From assembly GCA_050943075.1 (NCBI GenBank), contig JBMNOM010000001.1:1-48550 (forward strand): DNA of 48,550 nt, given 5' to 3'. The position numbers were made by a program, and so were the translations under genes. Of the stretch, positions 1 to 7,350 are shown in pieces (position 1 is the stretch's first letter; each line of letters begins with the position of its first letter). This stretch comes from CAJKWP01 sp050943075. Its GTDB lineage: Bacteria > Bacillota > Clostridia > Christensenellales > UBA1242. The notes beneath the pieces are model-generated. The model saw nothing but the letters and a program-made list of their open reading frames with translations. It was not told where the DNA came from and searched no databases.

Positions 1-2
1 CT

Positions 3-695
3 AAGGAAATTTTAAACGAGATTACCGGATCAAACTTACAAGAAGTTTTAACTGAATATTACAAACTTATTAAGTTTGACAAGTCAATTAAAGAAGAAGA
101 TTTTAATAATCATAAAAACAGTGGTGGCTTAATTTTATATGCAATTAATAATATCATTGATAAGCATTCACACGAACAAGCTCAACACTTTCAAAACAGT
201 GCGCGCATTGCAGCACGTTTTGCAACCGAACTTAAACTTAACATTCAAGACAGAAGAAATTTAATTTTGCTTGCAAAATATCACGACATTGGCAAAATTA
301 ATGTGGACAAAGAAATTTTGAACAAACCGGGAAAATTAACACAAGAAGAATGGGAAATTATTAAAAAACACCCAATTCATTCCTACAACATTTTGAAACC
401 ACTTAACTTTATGAAAGAAGTTGCAGAAGGTGCACTTTGTCATCATGAAAGATACAATGGAAATGGCTATCCAAACAACCTTAGAGGAGAGGAAATTCCT
501 CTGCTTGCAAGAATTATTTCCATTGTTGACACCTACGAAGTTTTAACAAGTGGAAAAGTTTATAAACCCGCTGTTTCAGTTGAAGAAGCACTTAAAGAAT
601 TGCAAAGATGCGCAGGCACTCAATTCGACCCAAAACTTGTTGATTGTTTTGTTAAATTCATTTTGAAAGAACATAATAAGGAACAAACAAAATAA
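3..695 (+). CDS. HD-GYP domain cyclic-di-GMP phosphodiesterase, 3' part
   Basis: The reading frame is open to the left edge, so this is the C-terminal 230 residues of a longer protein; no start lies in the window (a TTG at 267 is internal). HD-GYP proteins hydrolyse cyclic-di-GMP at a bi- or trinuclear metal site in the cytoplasm. The hallmarks are visible in order: an early His-rich helix (HSHEQAQH), the HD pair in YHDIGK, the KPGKLTQEE segment, KKHPIHSYNIL, and the signature HHERYNGNGYP, followed by IPLLARIISIVDTYEVLTS. All expected metal and GYP residues are present, so an active enzyme is likely. The sensory or regulatory N-terminus is off the window and cannot be named. A hairpin terminator follows the stop directly, so this gene ends its transcription unit. 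Confidence 0.9.
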   Translation, partial: KEILNEITGSNLQEVLTEYYKLIKFDKSIKEEDFNNHKNSGGLILYAINNIIDKHSHEQAQHFQNSARIAARFATELKLNIQDRRNLILLAKYHDIGKINVDKEILNKPGKLTQEEWEIIKKHPIHSYNILKPLNFMKEVAEGALCHHERYNGNGYPNNLRGEEIPLLARIISIVDTYEVLTSGKVYKPAVSVEEALKELQRCAGTQFDPKLVDCFVKFILKEHNKEQTK

Positions 696-707
696 AAAAC
701 ATTAACC

Positions 708-734
708 AAACAGCAAATCACTTGCTGTTTTTTT
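708..734 (+). terminator. Intrinsic terminator after HD-GYP gene
   Basis: Stem AAACAGCAA / TTGCTGTTT with a 5-nt loop and a run of T residues. It begins 13 nt after the stop codon of the HD-GYP gene. Confidence 0.85.
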
Positions 735-820
735 CTTGCAATTAATTAAGCAAAAATGACAATTAATAAAAATTTTTTAATTTAATCCTTATCATTTGAA
801 AATTAATCAAAAACTTTAAA

Positions 821-854
821 AAAACAAATATCACAATTAATGATATTTGTTTTT
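821..854. terminator. Bidirectional hairpin terminator
   Basis: Stem AAAACAAATATCA / TGATATTTGTTTT with a 7-nt loop. The A and T tails let it work on both strands. It lies 14 nt past the stop of the collagen-like gene (minus strand), which is its likely main client. Confidence 0.75.
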
Positions 855-867
855 TGTTGTTTCATTT

Positions 868-1611
868 TTAAGCAAAACTTACGTTGTCCAAGTCCATGGA
901 TTGCTCGCCTTCAGCATCAACAACAAAGTCAATTCTCACACCTGTTGCATCAATTGGCGCAGGCGTGGTGTATATGGTGAAAAACTGAAAACTTCTGTCG
1001 CTATCAGACAAGTCTTGCTGCCTAACCATAATCTCCGCCCCAAGAACATCTCCACCTGGGGTTAAAAAGTTTACAGTTGCCACAAAGCCAACTTGCGCTC
1101 CTTCACCATGAGCAAAAAATGAAAATTCATAAATACATCCTGGCGTGATGTCTTCAATAACTTGTGTTAAAATTCCATCATCTTCAACGTTAACTGCTGA
1201 TTCTCCAGTGTGCACTCTGCCTTGCTGAGTCACTTGTGAAATTGCAGCTGGCGTTGTTGAAGTCCAACCTGTTGGAATATCTCCTGTAAATAATTCCATT
1301 CCACCATTAACAACAAGGTTTCCCAAAAATGGACAAGCGCTTTCCCCAGTTGCACCAGTGCTTCCGGTTGCACCTGTGGCTCCAGTTGCTCCAGTTGCAC
1401 CTGTGGCACCAATTGCTCCAGTGCTTCCGGTTGGCCCGGTTGGGCCTGTAATTCCAAATCCAGTTGGCCCTGTTGGACCAGTTGGCCCTGTTGGACAAAT
1501 TATGCAGTCTTGACATGGTGTTTTAATTTTGTCTTCACAAGGTTTAAATTTATGACAACGGCAATGGTTAAAATCTCTGTTGCAAACATTGCATCTATTA
1601 ATACAAAACAT
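868..1611 (-). CDS. Cys-rich collagen-like (GXT repeat) surface or spore-coat-type protein
   Basis: The protein has 247 residues in three parts. Residues 1-39 hold nine cysteines (3, 7, 10, 17, 19, 25, 33, 36, 39), a pattern suited to disulphide or metal cross-linking. Residues 40-92 are a collagen-like run of PTG, ATG and STG triplets with one FGI interruption. Residues 97-247 form a beta-rich domain starting NLVVNGGMELFTGDIPTGW, similar in feel to carbohydrate-binding-module-like C-terminal domains. There is no signal peptide or membrane segment. Bacterial collagen-like proteins of this kind (BclA and relatives) often sit on the exosporium and trimerise through a beta-sandwich tail; that role is inferred. 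AGGAGAGA precedes the ATG. Upstream lie a palindrome and a possible sporulation-sigma promoter. The gene stands alone with its own terminator. Confidence 0.8.
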   Translation of the reverse strand: MFCINRCNVCNRDFNHCRCHKFKPCEDKIKTPCQDCIICPTGPTGPTGPTGFGITGPTGPTGSTGAIGATGATGATGATGATGSTGATGESACPFLGNLVVNGGMELFTGDIPTGWTSTTPAAISQVTQQGRVHTGESAVNVEDDGILTQVIEDITPGCIYEFSFFAHGEGAQVGFVATVNFLTPGGDVLGAEIMVRQQDLSDSDRSFQFFTIYTTPAPIDATGVRIDFVVDAEGEQSMDLDNVSFA

Positions 1612-1628
1612 CTTTCTCTCCTATTAAA

Positions 1629-1669
1629 TGACACCATCAAAAGAAGGGCAAAAAAAACAAAGGGTGTCA
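1629..1669 (-). other. Inverted repeat in collagen-like gene leader
   Basis: TGACACC at 1629-1635 pairs with GGTGTCA at 1663-1669, a 7-bp stem with a 27-nt loop that is U-rich on the minus-strand mRNA. It sits just upstream of the Shine-Dalgarno site and could shape translation or mRNA stability. Chance is possible. Confidence 0.35.
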
Positions 1670-1675
1670 CACTTC

Positions 1676-1703
1676 ATTTTATGAATTACAGCAGCATAAA
1701 GTT
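1676..1703 (-). promoter_or_regulatory. Possible sigma-K-like promoter of collagen-like gene
   Basis: The minus strand reads AAC, 17 nt, then CATAAAAT (complement of 1676-1683). This resembles the sporulation sigma-K consensus (AC, 16-17 nt, CATAnnnT). It fits a spore-surface product, but the motif is short and whether this organism sporulates is unknown. Confidence 0.3.
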
Positions 1704-1708
1704 ATGCT
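1693..1708. promoter_or_regulatory. Perfect 7-2-7 palindrome in divergent intergenic region
   Basis: AGCATAA-AG-TTATGCT is a perfect inverted repeat between the divergently transcribed collagen-like and oxidoreductase genes. It overlaps the putative -35 of the former and abuts the putative -35 of the latter, so it may be a shared operator. The binding protein is unknown. Confidence 0.4.
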
Positions 1709-1710
1709 AA

Positions 1711-1740
1711 TTGTAAATAAAAACATTATTAATGTATAAA
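1711..1740 (+). promoter_or_regulatory. Probable promoter of FAD-Rieske gene
   Basis: TTGTAA (1711-1716), 18 bp, TATAAA (1735-1740). The start would fall near 1747, about 22 nt before the ATG at 1770. The -35 matches the consensus at only four of six positions. Confidence 0.4.
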
Positions 1741-1769
1741 ACCTTTTGTGCGTGTCAAAAATTAACACC

Positions 1770-3254
1770 ATGAAAACAATTTGGGAAAACAAAATTAAAA
1801 AATTTGATAAGCTTAATCAAAACATTTCTTGCGACACCCTTATCATTGGTGGCGGAATTGCTGGAATTTGGTGTGCTTATAAATTAACAAAAGCTGGGCA
1901 AAAGGTGTGCGTTTTGTAAGCGAACAGAATTGGAAGCGGGGTGACAGCTGGTTCTTCTTCAATTTTAACCTTTGCGCAAGAACTTTTGTATAACACATTA
2001 ATTAATAAGCACGGAACAGACACCGCAAAGCAATATTTATCCGACACACAAAAAGCAATTAAAGAAATTGTGCAAGTTGTGAAAGAAGAAAAAATTAATT
2101 GCGATTTGCAAGAAACAAATTTTGTTTTATACAGCACAAAATTGTGTGGGGCAAAAAAAATTGTTAAAGAAAAAAAGGCTTTTGAAACACTTGAGTTGAA
2201 TTTGGATTTTGTAAGTTTAACAGAACTGCCCCATCAATCCAAAAAAGCCCTTCTTGCAAAAGGCTCATTTTTGCTTGACCCCTTAAAACTAATGGCCGGC
2301 CTTGTGGATTATTTGGTTAAAAATGGCGCACAAATTTTTGAACAAACTTTTGTGACAAGCCAACCAGATGGCAAAATTTTAAAAATTGACAACAATACAA
2401 TCCATGCCAAAAACTTCATTGTGGCAACTCATTACCCTTTCATTAATTTTCCTGGGTTTTACTTTTTAAAATTGTATCAAAGCCAAAATTATACAATTGT
2501 GTTTAAACCCTCACAAAAACAAGAAAGTTTTGCACTGAACACAACTTACGAGTGTATTGACAAAAATGGCTTTGAATATCGCAGAGTGGGAAAAAACATT
2601 TTGTGTTTGGGTCCAGACGTGCGCACTGGCAAAAAAACATATCACAGCAAATATAGAATTATTGAAGAGCATTTAAAAGAGGATTTTTCAGAATATAAGG
2701 AAATCACACGTTTCAGCGCGCAAGATTGCATCACTGCAGACCAACTTCCCTATGCCGGCCTTTACAGCAATTTTTTAAACAATGTTTATGTTTTGACAGG
2801 TTTTAATAAATGGGGAATAACAAATTCATATATAACCTCAAGCGTGGTTTGCAATATGATAACAAAAAAAATAAGTGGAACAAAAAACATATATGCACCA
2901 GACAGAAACAACTTCTTTGCATCAATAATTCAAACAGTTAAAAACTTGGATGTCGACATTGCAGGCTGGGGTGAAAACTTAATTAGTTTTGACAACAAAA
3001 AAATTGCAAGAATTAAAAAAGGCCAAGGTGCAACTGTTAAAATTAAAGGAAAACGCGTTGGAATTTACCGTGATAAAAATAACAAACTTCATTGTGTAAG
3101 TGCAACTTGCACACACCTTGGTTGTGCATTAAAATGGAACAAAGATGAAACAAGTTTTGACTGTCCTTGCCATGGCTCACGCTTTAACACCAGCGGCAAA
3201 GTGCTTAACAACCCTGCATTTGAAAACTTGAAAAAAATTGATTTGGAAAACTAA
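1770..3254 (+). pseudogene. FAD-dependent oxidoreductase-Rieske fusion interrupted by an in-frame TAA
   Basis: From the ATG at 1770 the frame encodes a typical glycine-oxidase-like FAD enzyme fused to a Rieske [2Fe-2S] domain, 494 codons in all. Codons 1-49 give the Rossmann FAD motif (LIIGGGIAGIWCAY, then VCVL). Codon 50 is TAA (1917-1919), where relatives have Glu in the ...VLEANRIGSGVTAG motif. The same frame then continues without a break through the substrate domain to an intact Rieske centre: C447-T-H449 and C465-P-C467-H468. A single G to T change in a GAA codon would explain the stop. The remainder could start at GTG 1941 but would lack the FAD-binding N-terminus. The choices are a young pseudogene, readthrough, or a sequencing or assembly error. 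No good Shine-Dalgarno precedes the ATG. Confidence 0.8.
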
Positions 3255-3303
3255 AACAAGGCCACGATTTCATATGATTTAAGAAAACTTTAATAAAAAC
3301 AAT

Positions 3304-3331
3304 AAAAACCCGCAAAAAAATGCGGTTTTTT
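3304..3331 (+). terminator. Intrinsic terminator after FAD-Rieske gene
   Basis: Stem CCGCA / TGCGG extended by A/T pairs, 6-nt A loop, T6 tail. It follows the oxidoreductase frame by 50 nt. Confidence 0.8.
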
Positions 3332-3434
3332 CATTAAAAAAATTAAAAAATACTTTTAACAGCAAAACAATATAAGTTTGAAAAATAGCTTATATTTGTT
3401 AAGTAAACAAAAAAATGATAACAAATTTTAAATA

Positions 3435-3443
3435 TGATATAAT
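3435..3443 (+). promoter_or_regulatory. Extended -10 promoter of mpg
   Basis: TGATATAAT is a perfect extended -10 (TGnTATAAT). No -35 is recognisable. The expected start of transcription is at or next to the ATG at 3450. Confidence 0.65.
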
Positions 3444-3449
3444 AAAATT

Positions 3450-3977
3450 ATGGAAGAAAAAAGAATTTCAAACACATTGTTATTACAGCAAGACGCCCTG
3501 CAAGCAGTTTATTTTTTACTTGGCAAAATTATTGTGCGTAAGATAAATAATGATATAATTAGAAAAAGAATAACCGAAGTTGAAGTTTACAAACAAGACG
3601 ATTCCGCTTGCCATGCTTTCAAAGGCAAAACAAAAAGAAATGCACCTCTTTTTGGAGACGCTGGCACAATTTATGTTTATCTTTGTTATGGTTTGCACAA
3701 TATTGTAAACATTGTCACAGGGGAAAATGGCAACGCCCAAGGCATTATGTTGCGCGGTTTAGACAACACTTTTGGAAGCGGAAAAGTGGGCAAAATTTTG
3801 CACGCAAATTTAAGTTTAAACTTTCAAAACATAACAACAAGTGATGAGCTTTGGCTTGAAGATGATGGCTTTATTGTTAATCCAAAAAACGTTATAACAG
3901 AAAAACGCATTGGCATTTCTTACGCAAAAGAAGAAGATCAAAACAAACTTTGGCGCTTTCGCTTGAAAGGCTTTTGA
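3450..3977 (+). CDS. mpg: 3-methyladenine DNA glycosylase (AAG/MPG family)
   Basis: A 175-residue base-excision-repair enzyme that removes alkylated and deaminated purines from DNA. Recognisable family features are LLGKIIVRK near the start, ITEVEVY with the catalytic Glu45 and Tyr47 (Glu125 and Tyr127 in human AAG), His55 in ACHAFKG (His136), and GTIYVYLCYGLHNIVN, where Tyr80 corresponds to the intercalating Tyr162. Bacterial members are usually around 190-210 residues, so this one is compact. It stands alone, with its own extended -10 promoter upstream and a terminator downstream. No Shine-Dalgarno is present and the promoter spacing suggests a leaderless transcript. It ends in TGA, followed closely by the terminator, which argues that TGA is read as stop here. 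Confidence 0.93.
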   Translation: MEEKRISNTLLLQQDALQAVYFLLGKIIVRKINNDIIRKRITEVEVYKQDDSACHAFKGKTKRNAPLFGDAGTIYVYLCYGLHNIVNIVTGENGNAQGIMLRGLDNTFGSGKVGKILHANLSLNFQNITTSDELWLEDDGFIVNPKNVITEKRIGISYAKEEDQNKLWRFRLKGF

Positions 3978-4004
3978 AGTAATTTTAAAATATTTAACAA
4001 TAAA

Positions 4005-4032
4005 AAAAGATGCAATTTTTATTGCATCTTTT
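4005..4032. terminator. Bidirectional terminator between mpg and merR-type gene
   Basis: Stem AAAAGATGCAA / TTGCATCTTTT with a 6-nt loop. T runs on both strands let it serve mpg (plus) and the convergent MerR-family gene (minus). Confidence 0.85.
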
Positions 4033-4113
4033 AATTTTTTAACAAAAGAACAGTGTTTTTTGCGTGTTTTTCTTTAATTTTTTTGTTTTTTTATAATAAA
4101 ATCATAAAAAACA

Positions 4114-4902
4114 CTATTTCACAGGTACTTGAATTTCAGTTAAAAATTCCTCTTCACTTTCTTTGTTCCAAACGCCGTCTATATATCTTTCTCTTGGATG
4201 GTCAATAATTTCATATCCATTTTTCTTAATGTATTCCAAAACAAAAGCATACGCCTGGCCAATGCTAGAATAACTTCCCTTGTGATAAATGCACACACTA
4301 CTCACAGCATCAAGTTTTTTAAACTTAATTACATCGTTAGACTTTCCTTCTTCAATTACCGCTTGAGAATAACGATATTTAATGTTTTTGTCACGATATT
4401 CACCATCAAGATATTCTGAAAAACAATAATCAGGTTCAATGCATTTAATGTTTGGGTTTAATGCAAAACATTCTTGTGCGCTTTGCAAAATAAATTCGGT
4501 TAGTTTTGAAAAGTCTTCCAAAACCCCTTCTTTATAATACACAACAACTTCTGGCAACTGCTTAACAACAACTTCATATTTCATTTTTTCATCTCCCAAT
4601 AAATAATTAATTTTTGCGAGCTTTACATTGTATTCATTAAGTGCCTTTTGCAAATCTTGCTTTTTTCTGTTTAAAGAAGCGTTAAAATCATTTCCTTGCA
4701 TAATTTCCTTAATTTCCTCAATTGAAAAACCAATTTGCCTTAATGAAATCACTTTTGAAAGTTCCAATAATTTGCTTGAATCATAATAGCGATAACCATT
4801 AACATCCACATAAGACGGCAACAAAATTTTTTCTTTTTCGTAGTATCTTAATGTTTTAACCGTTGTCTTTGCAAGAGCGGAAAACTCACCAATTTTATAC
4901 AT
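4114..4902 (-). CDS. MerR-family transcriptional regulator with GyrI-like effector domain
   Basis: A 262-residue regulator. Residues 1-70 are a MerR winged helix-turn-helix (MYKIGEFSALAKTTVKTLRYYEKEK, NGYRYYD, SLRQIGFSIEEIKEIM). Residues about 75-100 form the dimerisation coiled coil. From about 106 the protein resembles the GyrI/AraC-effector small-molecule domain (ending RYIDGVWNKESEEEFLTEIQVPV). This BmrR-like layout usually senses hydrophobic or cationic compounds and activates an efflux or detoxification gene, but no such target is adjacent. Its own promoter has the 19-bp spacer typical of MerR control, so autoregulation is likely. The ATG follows GAGG at a 6-nt distance. It is convergent with mpg. 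Confidence 0.9.
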   Translation of the reverse strand: MYKIGEFSALAKTTVKTLRYYEKEKILLPSYVDVNGYRYYDSSKLLELSKVISLRQIGFSIEEIKEIMQGNDFNASLNRKKQDLQKALNEYNVKLAKINYLLGDEKMKYEVVVKQLPEVVVYYKEGVLEDFSKLTEFILQSAQECFALNPNIKCIEPDYCFSEYLDGEYRDKNIKYRYSQAVIEEGKSNDVIKFKKLDAVSSVCIYHKGSYSSIGQAYAFVLEYIKKNGYEIIDHPRERYIDGVWNKESEEEFLTEIQVPVK

Positions 4903-4921
4903 TTTTAACCTCGCTGACTAA

Positions 4922-4952
4922 AGTTTATTCTATGCTCTAAGGGGAGAGTCAA
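4922..4952 (-). promoter_or_regulatory. MerR-type promoter and operator
   Basis: Minus strand: TTGACT (complement of 4947-4952), 19-bp spacer, TAAACT (complement of 4922-4927). The spacer begins CTCTCCCCTTAGAG, an imperfect dyad with CTCT/AGAG arms. A 19-bp spacer with a dyad between -35 and -10 is the classic MerR-regulated layout. Confidence 0.65.
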
Positions 4953-5149
4953 GGCTTTTTTAAAACAAAAAAACAATTTTTTGAAAACTTTATGCTTCTT
5001 TTCAAAAACAATAACCCGCCACTTCATTTAATACTTTAATAATAACACATATAAAACAAATTCGCTTCTTAAGAATTAATTTAGCTTGCATTTTGTGTAA
5101 AGTGCTTTATTTTTTTATTTTCTGTTTTTATTTATATTAAATATTGCTC

Positions 5150-5175
5150 TGGTTTGGGTTGCTGGTTTGGGTTGC
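5150..5175. repeat. 13-bp tandem duplication
   Basis: TGGTTTGGGTTGC occurs twice head to tail (5150-5162 and 5163-5175), just before the orphan hairpins. Confidence 0.7.
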
Positions 5176-5185
5176 TTCATCAACA

Positions 5186-5216
5186 AAAACAAGGCGGGTT
5201 CTTCCCGCCTTGTTTT
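5186..5216. terminator. Strong orphan GC-rich hairpin
   Basis: AAAACAAGGCGGG / CCCGCCTTGTTTT with a 5-nt loop, a 13-bp perfect stem with A and T flanks. It has terminator form on both strands, but no recognised gene ends here, so it may close an unannotated small RNA. Confidence 0.6.
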
Positions 5217-5217
5217 A

Positions 5218-5251
5218 AGTAAAGAAACCCTTTTGGGTTGATCTTTACACT
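5218..5251. other. Second orphan hairpin
   Basis: GTAAAGA, AACCC, TTTT loop, GGGTT, GA bulge, TCTTTAC gives a long imperfect stem directly after the first hairpin. Its role is unknown. Confidence 0.5.
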
Positions 5252-5425
5252 TTTAATATGTGCAGTCAAAATTAAATTATTCAAAAAATTTAAAAATTTT
5301 CTTAATTCGTCCAAAATTTAAAAATTTGCACTAATTAAACTTTTAATAAGCATAAAATAGAAAAAAACATAGTAAAAACAAAAATTTAGTTAGAAAAACA
5401 ATCATAAATAAATATCAATTAATGA

Positions 5426-5454
5426 TTGACAAAAAGGGCAAAAATTTATATAAT
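5426..5454 (+). promoter_or_regulatory. Consensus promoter of tRNA-Thr
   Basis: TTGACA (5426-5431), exactly 17 bp, TATAAT (5449-5454). Both hexamers match the housekeeping sigma consensus perfectly. Transcription would start near 5461, about 19 nt before the mature tRNA. Confidence 0.9.
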
Positions 5455-5479
5455 ACTTTTGCTTTTTGCAGCATTAAAT

Positions 5480-5555
5480 GCTGATGTGGCGCAGTCGGTA
5501 GCGCACATCCTTGGTAAGGATGAGGTCACGGGTTCAAATCCCGTCATCAGCTCCA
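5480..5555 (+). tRNA. tRNA-Thr (anticodon GGT)
   Basis: A full 76-nt cloverleaf: acceptor GCTGATG / CATCAGC, D-arm GCGCAGTCGGTAGCGC, anticodon stem CATCC / GGATG around loop TTGGTAA (anticodon GGT), T-arm ACGGG-TTCAAAT-CCCGT, discriminator T and encoded CCA. It reads threonine ACC and ACU codons. It is transcribed alone, between a perfect promoter and a terminator. Confidence 0.97.
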
Positions 5556-5557
5556 TT

Positions 5558-5582
5558 AAAAAGCCCCTTTGGGGGCTTTTTT
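5558..5582 (+). terminator. Terminator of tRNA-Thr
   Basis: AAAAAGCCCC / GGGGCTTTTTT with a 4-nt loop, directly after the tRNA CCA end. Confidence 0.9.
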
Positions 5583-5664
5583 CCTTTGCTTATCTTTAAG
5601 CAAAAGTGCAGACATTTTTTGTCTGCAAATGGAGCCTATCAGCGTTTACTTTCCAAATAATTAC

Positions 5665-5694
5665 AAAAAACACAACTTTAGGGTTGTGTTTTTT
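5665..5694 (-). terminator. Terminator of glycosyltransferase gene
   Basis: AAAAAACACAAC / GTTGTGTTTTTT with a 6-nt loop, 9 nt beyond the stop of the minus-strand glycosyltransferase gene. Confidence 0.85.
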
Positions 5695-5703
5695 CATATA
5701 TTA

Positions 5704-7053
5704 TTATTTATTTGCTTTAATTTTCTTTTCAGCCTTTGGCTTTTTTGCTTTGATTTTCTTTTCGGCTTTTGGTGGTTTTGCCATCTTACGGTTTGATTTT
5801 TCTGCTTTTTTGATTGCAAGTTTTTCAAGCTGTTTGTCGCTATTTGCAAGCATTTTTTTAATTTGTTTAACAAGTTGTGAGGCTTCTGTTTTGTTTAAAG
5901 GCTCGGCCTTTGTGTAAACCACATTTTCTGCTGTTTCAACCAAATTTCCAACTTCAAAAATTGCGTTTGGTTTACGCACTTTAAGTGCACCTTGTTTTAA
6001 TTCTTCAAGTTTGTAATTGTTGTCGTATAAATCTGTTAAAGTTTTTTGAAGTGGTTTTTTTGTGCTGTAATTTAACGCTGCTCCACTTTGCACCAAAAAC
6101 TTCATATTTGCTTTTTCTTGTTCTGCCAAGTTAACTGGCAAAAGCATTGGAATCCCTTTGTTTAAGCTTTCTGTCACGGAAATTCCGCCTGCTTTACCCA
6201 CCAAAATGTCCGCAGCGCTCATAACTTTTGAAACAAAGTCAATAAAGCCATAGTTAAACACTTTGTGTTTTGTTTTGGCTGCTTTTAAAAGTGAATCAAT
6301 TTTCTTTTTGCTTTGAGTGTCTTTACCATTCACAACCACAATTTGAAGTGGACGCTTAACTTTGAGAAGTTTTTTGAAAATTTTAACATTTTGTCCAAAA
6401 CCGCCACCGCCAAACATTAAAAGAACAGTAAACATGTTTTGAGCAAGCCCAAGTTCTTCTCTGGCTTGGCTTTTTGAAAAGTATTCACTAAACTCTTTTT
6501 TAACTGGCAACCCAATTGTAATAATTTGCTCTGGCTTAAACCCTTTATAAATTAAATCTTCATACATCAATTCTGTTGGCGAAATTACTTTATCAATGCC
6601 AATTGATGCCTCCCAAAATGGATGCACAGCATAATCTGTGACAATTGAAATTGTTTTGGCAGGGATTGGGTAAATTTTTCTTAAATTTGATATTATAATC
6701 GAACCAAAAAAATGAGTGCATATAATCACATCAGGTTCAAAAAGATATATATCTTGTAAAAGCCCAGCAGATTCCTTAAGAATTGTGCTTTGTGCCGCCA
6801 CTTTGTTGCGTTTTTCTGGGTCGGTTTTTTGAAACGCCCTGTAAAACATGTTGTAAATTGGCATTGCATATTTACATGCTGCCATATAGCCTTCGTTTAT
6901 CACTTTTTGTTTAAGTAAAGGCGAATATTTTTTAAATAAGTCAATAACTTTAACTTTGTTGTTAGGATTTTGTTCCAAAAGTGATTTTATCGCTTTTGCA
7001 ATTGAGTTGTGCCCTTCACCAGCTGTCACGGTCACAATCATGATTTTTTTCAT
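5704..7053 (-). CDS. Processive diacylglycerol glycosyltransferase (MGDG synthase/UgtP-like, GT28)
   Basis: A 449-residue GT28-family enzyme that transfers sugar from a UDP-sugar to diacylglycerol at the inner membrane face, giving glycolipids that can anchor lipoteichoic acid. The N-terminal MGDG-synthase motif TAGEGH is at residues 10-15, with PDVIICTHFFGS in the acceptor half, GGGGFGQN near 217 and AADILVGKAGGISVTESL in the nucleotide-sugar half. The start chosen is ATG 7053, because GAAGGA lies just upstream and the protein then begins MKKIMIVTVTAGEGH. An in-frame upstream extension adds a hydrophobic stretch with no Shine-Dalgarno. The last 30 or so residues are a Lys/Ala-rich tail with a near-perfect PKAEKKIKA duplication, an unusual basic tail that may bind acidic lipids. 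Sugar specificity cannot be read from the sequence. Confidence 0.9.
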   Translation of the reverse strand: MKKIMIVTVTAGEGHNSIAKAIKSLLEQNPNNKVKVIDLFKKYSPLLKQKVINEGYMAACKYAMPIYNMFYRAFQKTDPEKRNKVAAQSTILKESAGLLQDIYLFEPDVIICTHFFGSIIISNLRKIYPIPAKTISIVTDYAVHPFWEASIGIDKVISPTELMYEDLIYKGFKPEQIITIGLPVKKEFSEYFSKSQAREELGLAQNMFTVLLMFGGGGFGQNVKIFKKLLKVKRPLQIVVVNGKDTQSKKKIDSLLKAAKTKHKVFNYGFIDFVSKVMSAADILVGKAGGISVTESLNKGIPMLLPVNLAEQEKANMKFLVQSGAALNYSTKKPLQKTLTDLYDNNYKLEELKQGALKVRKPNAIFEVGNLVETAENVVYTKAEPLNKTEASQLVKQIKKMLANSDKQLEKLAIKKAEKSNRKMAKPPKAEKKIKAKKPKAEKKIKANK

Positions 7054-7163
7054 GTTAATTCCTTCTTTGTCAAAATATAGTATATTTATTTTTATTAAAA
7101 AAAACAAAACATTAATTATTACAATCAACTTTTGTTTGTATGGTTTTGTTTATCAACAAATAT

Positions 7164-7192
7164 ATTGTATCACAAATTTAAAACAATGTTAA
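7164..7192 (-). promoter_or_regulatory. Promoter of glycosyltransferase gene
   Basis: Minus strand: TTAACA (complement of 7187-7192), 17 bp, TACAAT (complement of 7164-7169) with an extended TGa before the -10. The predicted leader is about 104 nt. The rest of the 315-bp divergent intergenic region (7193-7350) shows nothing recognisable. Confidence 0.7.
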
Positions 7193-7350
7193 CTAAAAAA
7201 TTACACTAGAATAACAACCGATTTTTTTTAAAGCGCGAATATAGTCGAAAGGTAATTTTATGTCTTTTAAAAATGATTTCAAGTGCGCTTATTAGTTTAT
7301 ATTTTGCAGTTATACAATTATGTTTTTTGTGATAAATATTGGAAAAATTG

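Larger units (their letters stand above)
4953..5425. other. Long intergenic stretch without a convincing gene
   Basis: About 470 bp of AT-rich DNA between the MerR promoter and the tRNA promoter. Nothing recognisable lies at 4953-5145. The stretch 5150-5251 holds a 13-bp tandem repeat and two strong hairpins, listed separately. A 21-residue minus-strand frame (5115-5180) has no ribosome binding site and is not called. Confidence 0.5.

Noticed and set aside
1350..1500. Short-period repeats that might look like a CRISPR array
   Set aside because: They are in-frame 9-bp units encoding GXT collagen triplets inside a gene, with no spacers.
3975..3977. TGA read as tryptophan (Mollicutes code)
   Set aside because: The TGA ends mpg exactly where the family ends and a terminator follows. 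Tryptophan codons in rpoB are TGG.
5115..5180. A 21-residue minus-strand ORF starting MKQPKPATQ
   Set aside because: It has no ribosome binding site, overlaps the 13-bp tandem repeat, and begins right after a strong hairpin.
7054..7128. N-terminal hydrophobic extension of the glycosyltransferase
   Set aside because: GAAGGA precedes the ATG at 7053, after which the protein begins at the family's usual start; the extension has no Shine-Dalgarno.
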